Source: Flavobacterium tagetis
GTDB taxonomy: Bacteria; Bacteroidota; Bacteroidia; Flavobacteriales; Flavobacteriaceae
Assembly (NCBI RefSeq): GCF_016735615.1
Contig: NZ_JAERSF010000002.1
Span: 868,001 to 932,000, forward strand
Length of the DNA stretch: 64,000 bases
Direction: 5' to 3'
Shown here: positions 25,278-35,027 of the stretch, piece after piece
Numbering within the stretch: position 1 is the stretch's first letter
How the letters are laid out: each line of letters begins with the position of its first letter
Translations under genes and position numbers: made by a program
The notes under the pieces: generated by a model
Databases searched by the model: none
Told to the model about the DNA's origin: nothing
Seen by the model: the letters and a program-made list of their open reading frames with translations, nothing else

Positions 25278-25306
25278 AAAAGCCCAATCGATAATACTGG
25301 GCTTTT
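25278..25306. terminator. Bidirectional terminator hairpin
   Basis: AAAAGCCCA / TGGGCTTTT form a 9-bp stem with A/T-rich flanks on both sides. It can stop transcripts of the minus-strand gene ending at 25312 and of the TlpA-like gene. Confidence 0.75.
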
Positions 25307-25311
25307 AATTT

Positions 25312-25692
25312 CTAAGACTCTTTAATCACTTTCTTTACACCTCCAAAACTTGTTTTCAGCATTTCTCTGATCTGAAACTGTGTTTTGTTTCCCGATGCGT
25401 TTTTCCAATCTTTGAGATCAAAAATATGAATCTGATCTGCGTAAGGATTTGTTAAAAATGAAATTCGTGAAATCGTATATTTATAGTATTTCAGTTCATG
25501 AGAAACGTGTCGATTTGGAACAACAATTAATATATTTTCCCAATTCAAAAAGTCTTTCGGAACATCTTTTCTTTCTAATAATCCTAAAGATTCAAAAAAA
25601 GCGACAATCTTCTGATCATTGATTTTACTAATCTTATGATCTAGGTTTTTAAAAGTACTTTGAAGTCTATTTTCGTTAATAATAGTACTCAT
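25312..25692 (-). CDS. Hypothetical protein, 126 residues
   Basis: No family was recognised. The protein is soluble, without a signal peptide or membrane span, and has mixed alpha/beta character (a helical N-terminus followed by NILIVVPNRHVSHELKYYKY and DQIHIFDLKDW strands). A GH2 galactosidase gene is divergent to it with a 207-bp gap. The frame has a normal ATG, a good terminator, and codon usage like its neighbours, so it looks like a real gene. Confidence 0.6.
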   Translation of the reverse strand: MSTIINENRLQSTFKNLDHKISKINDQKIVAFFESLGLLERKDVPKDFLNWENILIVVPNRHVSHELKYYKYTISRISFLTNPYADQIHIFDLKDWKNASGNKTQFQIREMLKTSFGGVKKVIKES

Positions 25693-25899
25693 AGTATTGC
25701 TTTTTATGATTTTAATATAAAATTACATCAAAAGAAAATCATTTTTGAATCTGAAGCCATTAGATTCATTCTAAATTTAAAAACCTGCTTTAAAGCTATT
25801 TGTTATGAATGAGTTATCATATTTTGATAAAATACTATTAATGTTTCTTCTCTAAAAGCTTTATTTTTATCGCTATTTGATTTACTAACAACCAAACTC

Positions 25900-28719
25900 A
25901 TGAAAACCACTTTTACTCAAAAAACAATTCTCAGTTTTTTTCTCCTATGCTCATTCCATTTATTGGCTCAAAATAAATTGGGGAGAGAACTTATTTTAAT
26001 TGATAAAGACTGGAGGTTTTCGTTTGGACATTTGTATGATACTAAAAAAGATTTCGGACATGCAGAAGGGTACTTTTCTTATTTGACTAAAACAGGATTT
26101 GCTGATGGGCCAGCGGTTTCTGGATTTGATGATCGCGCTTGGAGAAAATTAGATCTTCCGCACGATTGGGCAGTTGAACAGCCTTTTAGCGAAAACGCCA
26201 GTTTCAGCCACGGATTTAAAGCAGTAGGCAAAAACTTTCCAGAGAAAAGTATTGGTTGGTACAGAAAAAAAATAACAATTCCGAATGAAGATTTAGGAAG
26301 AGTAATTTCTTTGAAATTTGACGGTGTTTTTAGAAACTCAAAAGTATTTTTTAACGGATTTTATTTAGGAACGCAAGAAAGCGGTTACAATGGTTTTGAA
26401 TATGATGTAACGGCTTACGTTAATTATGGGGGCGAAAATACAATTGTGGTACGTGTAGATGCTTCGATGGAAGAAGGCTGGTTTTATGAAGGCGCAGGGA
26501 TTTACAGACATGTTTATCTTCAGAAAACAAATCTGATTCATGTGGCGCTCAACGGGACTTATGTAACTTCAGAAATTGAAAATAATAATGCTGTAATTAC
26601 TGCTGAGGTAAAATTGGAAAATAAAGGGCATTATGAAGGTAATGTCGAAATAAGCCAGACTGTTTTGGATGCTTCTGGAAAACAAGTGGCATCAAATACT
26701 GAAAGTATTTCTGCTCCAGAATTCTACAAAACAAATGTTTGTTCATCAAAATTAAATGTAAAAAATCCGCTTTTGTGGGATATTGATTCTCCTAATTTAT
26801 ATCAGTTAATAACAGAAATAAAAAGCGAAGGAAAAGTAATTGATCAGTATAAAACTTCGTTCGGAATCAGAACTATAAAATTTGATCCAGAAAATGGTTT
26901 TTTCCTAAACGGAAAACATGTAAAACTGAAAGGAACGAATAATCATCAAGATCACGCAGGAATTGGAACGGCGCTTCCAGATGAAATTCAGTATTACAGA
27001 ATTAAAAAACTGAAAGAAATGGGTTCTAATGCTTATCGCTGTTCACATCATCCGCCGACTCCTGAGTTATTGAAAGCTTGTGACGAATTGGGAATGCTGG
27101 TTATTGACGAAACTCGTTTAATGGGAATTAATGATTATCATCTAAATGATTTAAAACGAATGATGGAACGTGACCGAAACCATCCGAGTATTTTCTGTTG
27201 GTCAGTTGGAAATGAAGAATGGCAGATTGAGGGTGGAATTACTGGTGAAAGAATTACCAATATCATGCAGGATTTTAGTAAAAGTATTGATCCGACAAGA
27301 CCTGTAACAGTAGGAATCAGCAGCGGATTTAAAAGCGGGATTTCTTCTGTAGTTGAAATTATGGGATATAATTATCTTGGAAATGGAGATATAGACGCGC
27401 ATAGAAATCAGTTTAAAAATCAGCCCGGAATGGGAACCGAAGAAGGTTCAACTTTTGCCACTCGAGGCATTTATTTTACAGATGATGCCAAACATTATCA
27501 AAGCGCTTACGATAAAAAACCTCGTCCAACTTTTTACAGTATCGAAGAAGGCTGGAAATTTTATGCTGAGCGACCTTATTTGGCAGGAATGTTTATCTGG
27601 ACAGGTTTTGATTATCGTGGCGAACCAACGCCGTATGGTTGGCCATCTGTGACTTCTTATTTCGGAATGATGGATGTCTGTGGTTTCCCGAAAGACAATG
27701 TTTTCTATTTAAAATCATGGTGGGGAAAAGAACCAGTTTTACACGTTTTGCCACATTGGAATTGGAGCGGAATGGAAGGAAAAGAAATTGAGGTTTGGAC
27801 CTATTCGAATTGCGATGAAGTAGAGCTTTTTCTAAACAAAAAGAGCTTAGGCAAAAAGAAAATGGAACAAAACGGACATTTAGAATGGAAAGTGAATTAT
27901 GTTCCCGGAACTTTGGAAGCTGTTGGATATAAAGATGGTAAAAAAGTACTTTCAGATGTTCAAAAAACAACGGGAAAAGCAGAAAACATCAAATTGTCAT
28001 TAGATAAACAAAATGTTTTAAAAGGAAATGTTTCTGTTGTAACGGTTGAAACTACTGATAAAAATGGTTTACATGTTCCAACAGCAAATGACGAAATTAC
28101 ATTTTCTATAAAAGGCGGAAAAATTTTAGGAGTTGGCAACGGAGATCCAACTTCGTTAGAAAGCGATCAATTTATTGATGACATAACACTTGTTGCCATA
28201 AATAATTTTAAAGAACAAAAAGAAACAAATGCCTCTTTGCCTCTGCAATTGCTAAACTATGCTGAAAACCAATGGACAGAAGCTTTTAAAGACCGTGATT
28301 ACAAAAAGCAAGCGCCATCGTATATTTATAAAGGAGAATTTGATTTAAAAAGCAATTCGGCTTCTAACATGGTGAGCTTCTTTTATAAAAAAATAGGAGT
28401 TGAAACAGTGGTTTTTATAAATCGAAATAAAGTAGAACCAAGTAAAGAAGATACTCAGAAATATATTTTGAATACATCTATTTTAAAAGAAGGTAAAAAT
28501 ACAATTCACATTGCAGCAACGCCATTGCAAAAAATAAAAGATTGGGATGTTATGAATACAGATCCTGGAATCATTCAAGTTATCACGCCTGCAGAGCCTT
28601 GGAAAAGAAAGCTTTTTAATGGTTATGCTCAAATTATTATTCAGAAAGATGAAAATGTAGGAGAAGTGGTTTTATCTGCTTCCGCGAAAGGATTGCGTGC
28701 TGCCATTTTAAAAAATTAA
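25900..28719 (+). CDS. Glycoside hydrolase family 2 (beta-galactosidase-like), secreted
   Basis: The 939-residue protein has a signal peptide (1-23, ending LLAQ), a jelly-roll sugar-binding domain (about 30-220), an immunoglobulin-like domain (about 225-325), and a TIM barrel (about 330-630) with acid/base E439 in SVGNEEW and probable nucleophile E514 in GTEEGST. WTGFDYRGEPTPYGWPS and FPKDNVFYLKSWWG are typical of Bacteroidetes GH2 enzymes. C-terminal beta domains (DUF4982-like, then an invasin-like one) follow. It should hydrolyse beta-galactosides outside the cytoplasm. The exact substrate is unknown. Confidence 0.9.
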   Translation: MKTTFTQKTILSFFLLCSFHLLAQNKLGRELILIDKDWRFSFGHLYDTKKDFGHAEGYFSYLTKTGFADGPAVSGFDDRAWRKLDLPHDWAVEQPFSENASFSHGFKAVGKNFPEKSIGWYRKKITIPNEDLGRVISLKFDGVFRNSKVFFNGFYLGTQESGYNGFEYDVTAYVNYGGENTIVVRVDASMEEGWFYEGAGIYRHVYLQKTNLIHVALNGTYVTSEIENNNAVITAEVKLENKGHYEGNVEISQTVLDASGKQVASNTESISAPEFYKTNVCSSKLNVKNPLLWDIDSPNLYQLITEIKSEGKVIDQYKTSFGIRTIKFDPENGFFLNGKHVKLKGTNNHQDHAGIGTALPDEIQYYRIKKLKEMGSNAYRCSHHPPTPELLKACDELGMLVIDETRLMGINDYHLNDLKRMMERDRNHPSIFCWSVGNEEWQIEGGITGERITNIMQDFSKSIDPTRPVTVGISSGFKSGISSVVEIMGYNYLGNGDIDAHRNQFKNQPGMGTEEGSTFATRGIYFTDDAKHYQSAYDKKPRPTFYSIEEGWKFYAERPYLAGMFIWTGFDYRGEPTPYGWPSVTSYFGMMDVCGFPKDNVFYLKSWWGKEPVLHVLPHWNWSGMEGKEIEVWTYSNCDEVELFLNKKSLGKKKMEQNGHLEWKVNYVPGTLEAVGYKDGKKVLSDVQKTTGKAENIKLSLDKQNVLKGNVSVVTVETTDKNGLHVPTANDEITFSIKGGKILGVGNGDPTSLESDQFIDDITLVAINNFKEQKETNASLPLQLLNYAENQWTEAFKDRDYKKQAPSYIYKGEFDLKSNSASNMVSFFYKKIGVETVVFINRNKVEPSKEDTQKYILNTSILKEGKNTIHIAATPLQKIKDWDVMNTDPGIIQVITPAEPWKRKLFNGYAQIIIQKDENVGEVVLSASAKGLRAAILKN

Positions 28720-28720
28720 A

Positions 28721-28873
28721 TTAACCGCAAAGTTCGCAAAGATTTACGCAAAGCACGCAAAGAGAAATAAAACTTTGCGTCTCTGCGACTTTGCGAGCAT
28801 TTTCTTTAGTTAAAAAACTTTGCTCCCGATAGCTATCGGGATTGCGTAAATTATTAGCGAACTCTGCGGTTAA
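28721..28873. repeat. CGCAAAG-word element (family A, copy 2) with an inner palindrome
   Basis: The element begins 1 bp after the GH2 stop codon: four CGCAAAG words in the left arm, then TTTGCGTCTCTGCGACTTTGCG inverse words (partly quoted here by type), ending GCGGTTAA. A perfect 18-bp palindrome TCCCGATAGCTATCGGGA (28824-28841) of another family is embedded in its right part. Confidence 0.8.
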
Positions 28874-28926
28874 ACCAACAAACTAGAAACTTTAAACCTG
28901 AAACAAAAAATATTGTTTGATTTTCA

Positions 28927-28934
28927 TAACTTTG
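28927..28934 (+). promoter_or_regulatory. -7 box directly before the AraC-type gene
   Basis: TAACTTTG matches TAnnTTTG and ends 4 nt before the ATG at 28939, so the transcript would be leaderless or nearly so. TTTG occurs at 28916-28919 but is too close to act as a -33 box. Confidence 0.5.
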
Positions 28935-28938
28935 CAAA

Positions 28939-29808
28939 ATGAATAATCAGACAGAAACTCAGAATTGCGATTTTACTTCAGATTTAAAAATGAAGGGTTT
29001 TAAAGTATATCCTATAAATGGAGATTTTAGTAAAGTTCCCGTTTATAGTAGAAGAGACTTTTATAAAATCTGCATCAATACCAGTAAAAGTATTATTCAA
29101 TATGCTGACCGCGGAATAGAAACCGACGGAACGATTCTGTTTTTCGGGAATCCGATTATTCCGTATTCTTGGGAAACGGTTTCTGAGAAATTTGAAGGAT
29201 ATGCTTGCGTTTTTACCGAAGAGTTTTTTAAAACAAAGGACCGTTCAGAAACCCTTCAGGAATCTCCTTTGTTTAAAATAGGAGGAACGCCAATTTTTAC
29301 TTTAACTGCTGATCAAAAGGTATTTATCGATTCGTTATTCCGAAAAATGATTCAAGAATACGAAACCGATTATGCTTTTAAAGACGATTTAATGCGCAGT
29401 TATGTCAATTTGATTATTCATGAATCGATGAAAATGCAACCTTCAGAGAACTTCTTTAAACATAAAAACGCTTCTTCGAGAATTACTTCTTTGTTTTTAG
29501 AATTATTAGAAAGACAATTTCCAATAGAAACCAAAGATCAGCCTTTAGCTTTAAAAACGCCTCAGGATTATGCGCAAAGCCTTTCTGTGCATGTGAATCA
29601 CTTAAATCGTTCTGTAAAAGAAGTTACGGGAAAACCAACAACAGCACACATTACAGAAAGAGTTGTTAATGAAGCAAAAGCTTTATTGCAGCACACAGAC
29701 TGGAGTATTTCGGATATTGGGTATTCGCTTGGATTTGAGTATCCGAGTTATTTTAATAATTATTTTAAAAGACTTACAGGAACGGTTCCCAAATCGCTTC
29801 GAATGTAA
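28939..29808 (+). CDS. AraC-family transcriptional regulator
   Basis: The 289-residue protein has an N-terminal cupin-like sensor (about 1-160) and a C-terminal AraC double HTH: SLSVHVNHLNRSVKEVTGKP for the first motif, TERVVNEAKALLQHTDWSISDIGYSLGFEYPSYFNNYFKRLTG-type second motif (about 240-285). In Bacteroidetes such regulators commonly lie upstream of cupin, alcohol dehydrogenase and aldo/keto reductase genes, as here, and activate them. The ligand is unknown, possibly an aldehyde or other electrophile. Confidence 0.9.
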   Translation: MNNQTETQNCDFTSDLKMKGFKVYPINGDFSKVPVYSRRDFYKICINTSKSIIQYADRGIETDGTILFFGNPIIPYSWETVSEKFEGYACVFTEEFFKTKDRSETLQESPLFKIGGTPIFTLTADQKVFIDSLFRKMIQEYETDYAFKDDLMRSYVNLIIHESMKMQPSENFFKHKNASSRITSLFLELLERQFPIETKDQPLALKTPQDYAQSLSVHVNHLNRSVKEVTGKPTTAHITERVVNEAKALLQHTDWSISDIGYSLGFEYPSYFNNYFKRLTGTVPKSLRM

Positions 29809-30115
29809 ATTGTTTCAATTTCTTAATTTTTTGTTTGAATATTGTTATTTCGGCATTGCAGTATTGCACTACATTTGCCCTGAAATAAACAACGAATCTT
29901 TGTATCAGTTTTTTTAATAGCTAAATAACACTTCACAAAAGCATGCTCCGCTTTGCATTTAGTTTTAAATTCTGGTGATAGAAAAATATAAATTTTTTAA
30001 AGTATTAATTAAAATCAAAATCTCCTTCTAGAAGAGATTCGATGTACTGATTATTTCATTCAAATAAGCTTGTAAGAATTTTAAAATTAATTATTAACCT
30101 AAAAACAACGAAATT
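29809..30115. other. 307-bp intergenic region before the cupin gene
   Basis: No gene is visible. TACATTTG at 29870-29877 fits the -7 consensus and could give a 5' UTR of about 230 nt for the cupin gene, though no well-spaced -33 box precedes it. AAATCTCCTTCTAGAAGAGATT (centre near 30035) is a short inverted repeat. The reading frame extending from the AraC gene end is a shadow. Confidence 0.4.
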
Positions 30116-30514
30116 ATGTCGACACATTTCACTGCCGTAACCGAAGAAGGTAAAATTCCAAATACTTATATGACAGGCGAAGTGTCATATAAAAAGCAGA
30201 CAAGCGAGATTCACCCTGAAAATACTGTTATCAAAGATATTTCTTTTGAACCCGGAGCAAGAAGTAATTGGCACAGTAACGCAAGCCTGCAGTTGATCAT
30301 TGTAACAGATGGAATTGGCTATTACCAAGAAAGAGGCGGACAAATTAATCTTATCGAAAAAGGAAAAGTAATCACAGTTTTACCCGGAATAGAGCATTGG
30401 TACGGAGCAACACCAAACAGCAAATATTCGCATATTACCATTGTCACAGAAGTAGACAAAGGATCTGGAGTATGGATGGATAGTGTTACTGATGAAGAGT
30501 ATTATTCTTTTTAA
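30116..30514 (+). CDS. Cupin-domain protein
   Basis: The 132-residue single-domain protein has cupin motif 1 as FEPGARSNWHSNASLQLIIV (first histidine H55-type metal ligand) and motif 2 as LPGIEHWYGATP (about 90-105). Similar small cupins often accompany short aldehyde-detoxification operons and some act as mandelonitrile-lyase-like or unassigned metalloenzymes. It lies between an AraC regulator and alcohol dehydrogenase and aldo/keto reductase genes, so it probably belongs to their regulon. Activity is not predicted. Confidence 0.82.
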   Translation: MSTHFTAVTEEGKIPNTYMTGEVSYKKQTSEIHPENTVIKDISFEPGARSNWHSNASLQLIIVTDGIGYYQERGGQINLIEKGKVITVLPGIEHWYGATPNSKYSHITIVTEVDKGSGVWMDSVTDEEYYSF

Positions 30515-30549
30515 GACGCTAAGGTGCTGAGATTCTAAGTTACTAAGAT
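30515..30549. repeat. CTAAG-word repeat (family B)
   Basis: Directly after the cupin stop codon: GACGCTAAGGTGCTGAG then ATTCTAAGTTACTAAG. It is one arm of the family with four CTAAG/CTGAG words. Confidence 0.65.
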
Positions 30550-30570
30550 TTTTTTACAAAATTATCGGGA

Positions 30571-30676
30571 CTGATTTTTTACGCAGATTTTACTGATTTA
30601 TAACAGATTATATTTTTTGATTAGCTAAAAATAATCGAAATTTATATAACTAATTGTAAATCAGTACAAGTCAGCC
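30571..30676. repeat. AGATT/TGATT-word repeat (family F-like)
   Basis: ACGCAGATTTTACTGATTTA and AACAGATT are followed about 60 bp later by the inverse words AATCAGTACAAGTCAGC. The symmetry is degenerate. It resembles the nested element at 63101-63184 in word composition. Confidence 0.4.
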
Positions 30677-30757
30677 GGATCTTTATTGCAATTTTTCAAT
30701 GGTTTACAACTTGAAACCTGAAACTTGAAACAAAAAACTAAAAACAACAATAAAATT

Positions 30758-31810
30758 ATGGAAACAAAAAACATTAAAGCCTTTGGTACAGAAGCTGCCG
30801 AAGCACCGTTAAAAACTTTAGATATACAAAGAAGAGCTGTACAAGCTCATGACGTAGAAATCGAAATTTTATATTGTGGAATCTGCCATTCCGATTTGCA
30901 CTCAGCTAGAAATGAGTGGCACGGAACAATGTATCCAATTGTTCCTGGACACGAAATTGTGGGTAGAGTGGTAAAAGTTGGTGATCATGTAAAAAAATTT
31001 AAAGTTGGTCAATTAGCAGGAGTAGGCTGTATGGTTGATTCTTGTAGAGAATGTGATCATTGCAAAAATGATTTGGAGCAATATTGTGATGAAGGAAGCA
31101 TTCTAACATTTAATTCACCAGACAAACATTTAGGCGGACATACTTTTGGAGGATATTCTCAAAGTATTGTTGTTGATGAAAATTATGTATTGCACATTTC
31201 AGATAAATTGGATCTTGCAGGAGTTGCGCCTTTATTATGCGCAGGAATTACAACTTATTCTCCGTTAAAACATTGGAAAGTTGGACCTGGTCAAAAAGTT
31301 GGTATTGTCGGTATTGGAGGTTTAGGACATATGGGAATTAAATTAGCGAAAGCTATGGGGGCTCATGTTGTTGTTTTTACGACATCTCCGTCAAAATTTG
31401 ACGCTGCAAAAGAACTTGGAGCTGACGAAGTAGTTTTGTCTACTGATCCGGAACAAATGGCAAAACATGCTAAAAGCTTGAACTTTATTTTAGATTGCGT
31501 TTCAGCAGAACACAGTATCGATTCTTACTTAAATTTATTAAAAGTAGACGGAACTTTAACGCTAGTTGGCGCACCAATGGATCCACTTCCTGTAACTTCT
31601 TTCAGTCTGATTTTAGGAAGAAGAAGCTTCGCTGGTTCAGCAATCGGCGGAATTGCAGAAACTCAAGAAATGCTTGATTTCTGCGCAGAACACAACATTA
31701 CGGCAGATATCGAAATCATTGGTGTAAATGATGTAAATAATGCCTACGAAAGATTATTAAAAGGAGATATCAAATATCGTTTTGTGATTGATATGGCTTC
31801 GCTTAAATAA
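30758..31810 (+). CDS. Zinc-dependent NAD(P) alcohol dehydrogenase (cinnamyl-alcohol/YahK type)
   Basis: The 350-residue MDR enzyme has catalytic zinc ligands in YCGICHSDLH and PGHEIVG, the structural zinc cluster CRECDHCKNDLEQYC (about 95-110), and the Rossmann motif GIGGLGHMGIKLAKA (about 180-195). It should reduce aldehydes to alcohols with NADPH. The ATG at 30758 (METKNIKAFG) was chosen because the upstream extension begins with TTG and is only lysine/asparagine. It lies in the AraC-cupin-ADH-AKR cluster, which points to carbonyl detoxification. Confidence 0.92.
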   Translation: METKNIKAFGTEAAEAPLKTLDIQRRAVQAHDVEIEILYCGICHSDLHSARNEWHGTMYPIVPGHEIVGRVVKVGDHVKKFKVGQLAGVGCMVDSCRECDHCKNDLEQYCDEGSILTFNSPDKHLGGHTFGGYSQSIVVDENYVLHISDKLDLAGVAPLLCAGITTYSPLKHWKVGPGQKVGIVGIGGLGHMGIKLAKAMGAHVVVFTTSPSKFDAAKELGADEVVLSTDPEQMAKHAKSLNFILDCVSAEHSIDSYLNLLKVDGTLTLVGAPMDPLPVTSFSLILGRRSFAGSAIGGIAETQEMLDFCAEHNITADIEIIGVNDVNNAYERLLKGDIKYRFVIDMASLK

Positions 31811-31962
31811 GATTCTAAGTTGCTAAGATTCTGAGATACTAAGTTTTTCTTTTGTGATTAGAATCTTGGCGAATTTAGAAATTAATAAAACAGGATGCTG
31901 AGATTTTAGCTCAAAGGAAAGAAAACTTAGAATCTTAGTATCTCAGAACCTTAGAAACTTTA
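31809..31962. repeat. CTAAG-word palindromic element (family B)
   Basis: Starting at the dehydrogenase stop codon, ATTCTAAGTTGCTAAG and ATTCTGAGATACTAAG form the left arm, and CTTAGAATCTTAGTATCTCAG followed in turn by AACCTTAG form the right arm, around an AT-rich centre. It fills the gap before the aldo/keto reductase gene. Confidence 0.75.
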
Positions 31963-31963
31963 A

Positions 31964-32951
<988 letters not shown>

Positions 32952-32953
<2 letters not shown>

Positions 32954-33143
32954 GATGCTAAGGTTCTGAGATTCTAAGTTTCTAAGATTTTTATGCAAAG
33001 AGTAAAACTCATAACCTTAGTAACTTAGCATCTTAAAAAAACAAACCCCTCAAGCAATTCAACTCTTGAGGGGTTTTTTGGCAAAGATTTGAGGTTCTTA
33101 GGTACTCCATTTCTTAGAACCTTAGAATCTCAGTATCTTAGCG
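32952..33143. repeat. CTAAG-word elements (family B) flanking a terminator
   Basis: A palindromic element (about 32952-33035) with words GATGCTAAGGTTCTGAG and inverse CCTTAGTAACTTAGCATC abuts the aldo/keto reductase stop codon. A second partial element (33087-33143, GAGGTTCTTAGG with inverse AACCTTAGAATCTCAG) follows the terminator. Confidence 0.72.
33044..33079 (+). terminator. Intrinsic terminator of the aldo/keto reductase gene
   Basis: An 11-bp stem AACCCCTCAAG / CTTGAGGGGTT is followed by TTTTT. It is embedded between two CTAAG-word repeats. Confidence 0.88.
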
Positions 33144-33177
33144 CCTATAAAATAAATAATAACCAATTAAATTTATT

Positions 33178-33765
33178 TTACTTTTTGTCTAGGTTTTGTT
33201 TAAGCAGTTTAGCGTGTTCCAAATGTGCTGTTAAACCTGCAATATTGTTTGATGCCCAAGTTTTTACATCTGGGTCAACGGCGTCTTTTGTTGCATCTTG
33301 AAGTTTTTTGATCGCTTTTTCATGACCGTCAATCATCATGTCAGCGAATTTTTTATCAAAATCAACACCCGATTTTTCGTTTAATTTATTGTATTCTTCT
33401 TGCCCTTCTTCAGTTAAAGAAGTTGGAAGAGTAAAGTTTTTTGCTTTTGCTAATGCACTTACTTCAGAAGCCGATTTAGTGTGCTCATCAACAAGCATTT
33501 TACCAAATTTTTTCACTTCAGGGTTGGTACTTTTTGTTTGCGCCAGTTTACCAATTTCGATTTCAGCTAAATTAATTTCGGCTTGATCTACTAAAAATTC
33601 AGAGTCATCTTCTTTGCTGTCAATAGAATCAAATTTTGCTTCGTTTGCATCTTCAGCAACTTCTTTTGGATCTTCTTGTTTCGTCTCGTTTTTACAAGAT
33701 TGAAGGAATATGATAATAAGTCCTGCTCCTAAAATGGCTTTCCCGGCTAATAATAACTTTTTCAT
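33178..33765 (-). CDS. DUF4142 lipoprotein
   Basis: The 195-residue protein has a lipoprotein signal with lipobox LQSC (about residues 21-24), an acidic linker (about 25-55), and a four-helix DUF4142 domain with FLVDQAEINLAEIEIGKLA and FGKMLVDEHTKSASEV (ferritin-like fold, conserved EH pairs). Members are exported proteins often induced with stress genes. It opens the stress-related stretch of the window. The function is unknown; the metal-binding idea is inference from the fold. Confidence 0.88.
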   Translation of the reverse strand: MKKLLLAGKAILGAGLIIIFLQSCKNETKQEDPKEVAEDANEAKFDSIDSKEDDSEFLVDQAEINLAEIEIGKLAQTKSTNPEVKKFGKMLVDEHTKSASEVSALAKAKNFTLPTSLTEEGQEEYNKLNEKSGVDFDKKFADMMIDGHEKAIKKLQDATKDAVDPDVKTWASNNIAGLTAHLEHAKLLKQNLDKK

Positions 33766-33878
33766 GATTTTAATAGTTTAAATGTTATAATGTAAAATTA
33801 TTGAGAACTTAAAGAAATGGCTTACAGGATTTTTAGAGATTGTTATAGGATTTGGATGCTTTTTTATAATTAGAAATG

Positions 33879-33886
33879 TATGTTTG
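33879..33886 (+). promoter_or_regulatory. Candidate -7 box of the secreted hypothetical gene
   Basis: TATGTTTG matches TAnnTTTG, 30 bp before the ATG at 33917. TTTG at 33851-33854 lies 24 bp upstream, slightly beyond normal spacing. Confidence 0.45.
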
Positions 33887-33916
33887 TATATTATTACTGA
33901 GTAAATACTTAGATTC

Positions 33917-34786
33917 ATGAGACAAAAAATTACAATCTTATTTCTTTTAGCAACAACTTTTGTATCAGCTCAAATTAGTTATAAAGGTTTTATTGATAAA
34001 TATCCAATCGAGTTTGTAACCGATATCTATTCTGATGGACAAGGAATGGCAATTTATGCTTATTCCAATTTTGATACTCCGATTGTTTTAAATGCTAAAT
34101 TGAATGGCAAAACGTTAGTATTTATAGAAAAAGATAAAAATGACAAAGAAACCGCGAAATTGAGTTTCAAAAATTATAGTGCTGAGAGCGATCAATTAAA
34201 CGGAATTTGGAAAGATTTAAATTTAGGAAAGGAACTTAAAATTAGTTTAACAAAAGAATTTGATCTTAATTATAATGCAGGAGAAGAATGGACGGAAAGA
34301 GAAATTCTACAGTCCGTTTCTATGAAAGGAAAGTATATTAAATTGGTTATTTCGAAAGATAAAGACGGCTCTTTTGGAGTTTCGGGAATAAAAGTAATCG
34401 AAAAAAAGACCGATAAATTAATTCAGAAAATTGACATAGGATCTCCAAATTTGGGATTATTTAATGTGAGTGTTGGAGATTACAATTTTGATGGATTTGA
34501 AGAGTTTTCTGTTTTCGAATCTAGTTATGCAGGTCCAAATACTTCAAGAATATATTTTCTGTATAATCCAAAAACAGGAAAATATTTTGAAAGCGGTTTT
34601 AGTGGAACTTCTTTAGAATTTGACAGCAAAACAAAAAGAATTTACGAGCATAATCAGTGTTGCGCTGGAAGAAGCGTAGAAAGAACTGAATATAAAGTGG
34701 TCAATAATAAAATGGTTTTGATTAAAAAGACCTGTATGGAATATGATGATAAAACACAGGATTACAAAAAGATTAAATGTGATTAA
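33917..34786 (+). CDS. Secreted XAC2610-like hypothetical protein
   Basis: The 289-residue protein has a signal peptide (1-19, ending VSAQ). The C-terminal half contains VGDYNFDGFEEFSVFES and RIYFLYNPKTGKYFESG, an FG-GAP-like calcium-loop (D.N.DG) region typical of XAC2610-related proteins, then a cysteine pair in HNQCCAGRS. The N-terminal half shows short beta strands. The role is unknown; the fold suggests an extracytoplasmic beta-sandwich or propeller fragment. Confidence 0.65.
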   Translation: MRQKITILFLLATTFVSAQISYKGFIDKYPIEFVTDIYSDGQGMAIYAYSNFDTPIVLNAKLNGKTLVFIEKDKNDKETAKLSFKNYSAESDQLNGIWKDLNLGKELKISLTKEFDLNYNAGEEWTEREILQSVSMKGKYIKLVISKDKDGSFGVSGIKVIEKKTDKLIQKIDIGSPNLGLFNVSVGDYNFDGFEEFSVFESSYAGPNTSRIYFLYNPKTGKYFESGFSGTSLEFDSKTKRIYEHNQCCAGRSVERTEYKVVNNKMVLIKKTCMEYDDKTQDYKKIKCD

Positions 34787-34800
34787 TTAAGCAAAATAAC

Positions 34801-34838
34801 AAAATCCCAACTCCAAAAGAGTTGGGATTTTTTTTTTT
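34801..34838 (+). terminator. Intrinsic terminator
   Basis: A 12-bp stem AAATCCCAACTC / GAGTTGGGATTT with a 5-nt loop is followed by a run of T. It lies 15 bp after the stop codon. Confidence 0.9.
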
Positions 34839-34961
34839 GCATTTAACATTTCACATTTTACAGAAAACACAAATTTATATTTTCACTTTCACAATTCCCA
34901 TCCTACAAAAATGAAATTTGAGACAAAAATTGTATAACAAAAATTTCTTAGTTAATGATGA

Positions 34962-35002
34962 ATTTTGACATAACAGATTTTGACATAAATAAAATGTCAA
35001 AA
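34962..35002. promoter_or_regulatory. Triple ATTTTGACAT motif upstream of the Rho_N protein gene
   Basis: ATTTTGACAT occurs at 34962-34971 and again at 34977-34986, and its reverse complement ATGTCAAAAT at 34993-35002, spacings of 15 and 16 bp. The cluster ends 26 bp before the start codon. Three copies of a 10-mer in 41 bp suggest a protein-binding site; the factor is unknown. Confidence 0.5.
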
Positions 35003-35027
35003 TGTTAACCCTTAAAAATTTAAAGTC

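Noticed and set aside
29663..29917. 84-codon frame overlapping the AraC gene end
   Set aside because: Its first half is the AraC gene in another frame and the rest is AT-rich intergenic sequence.
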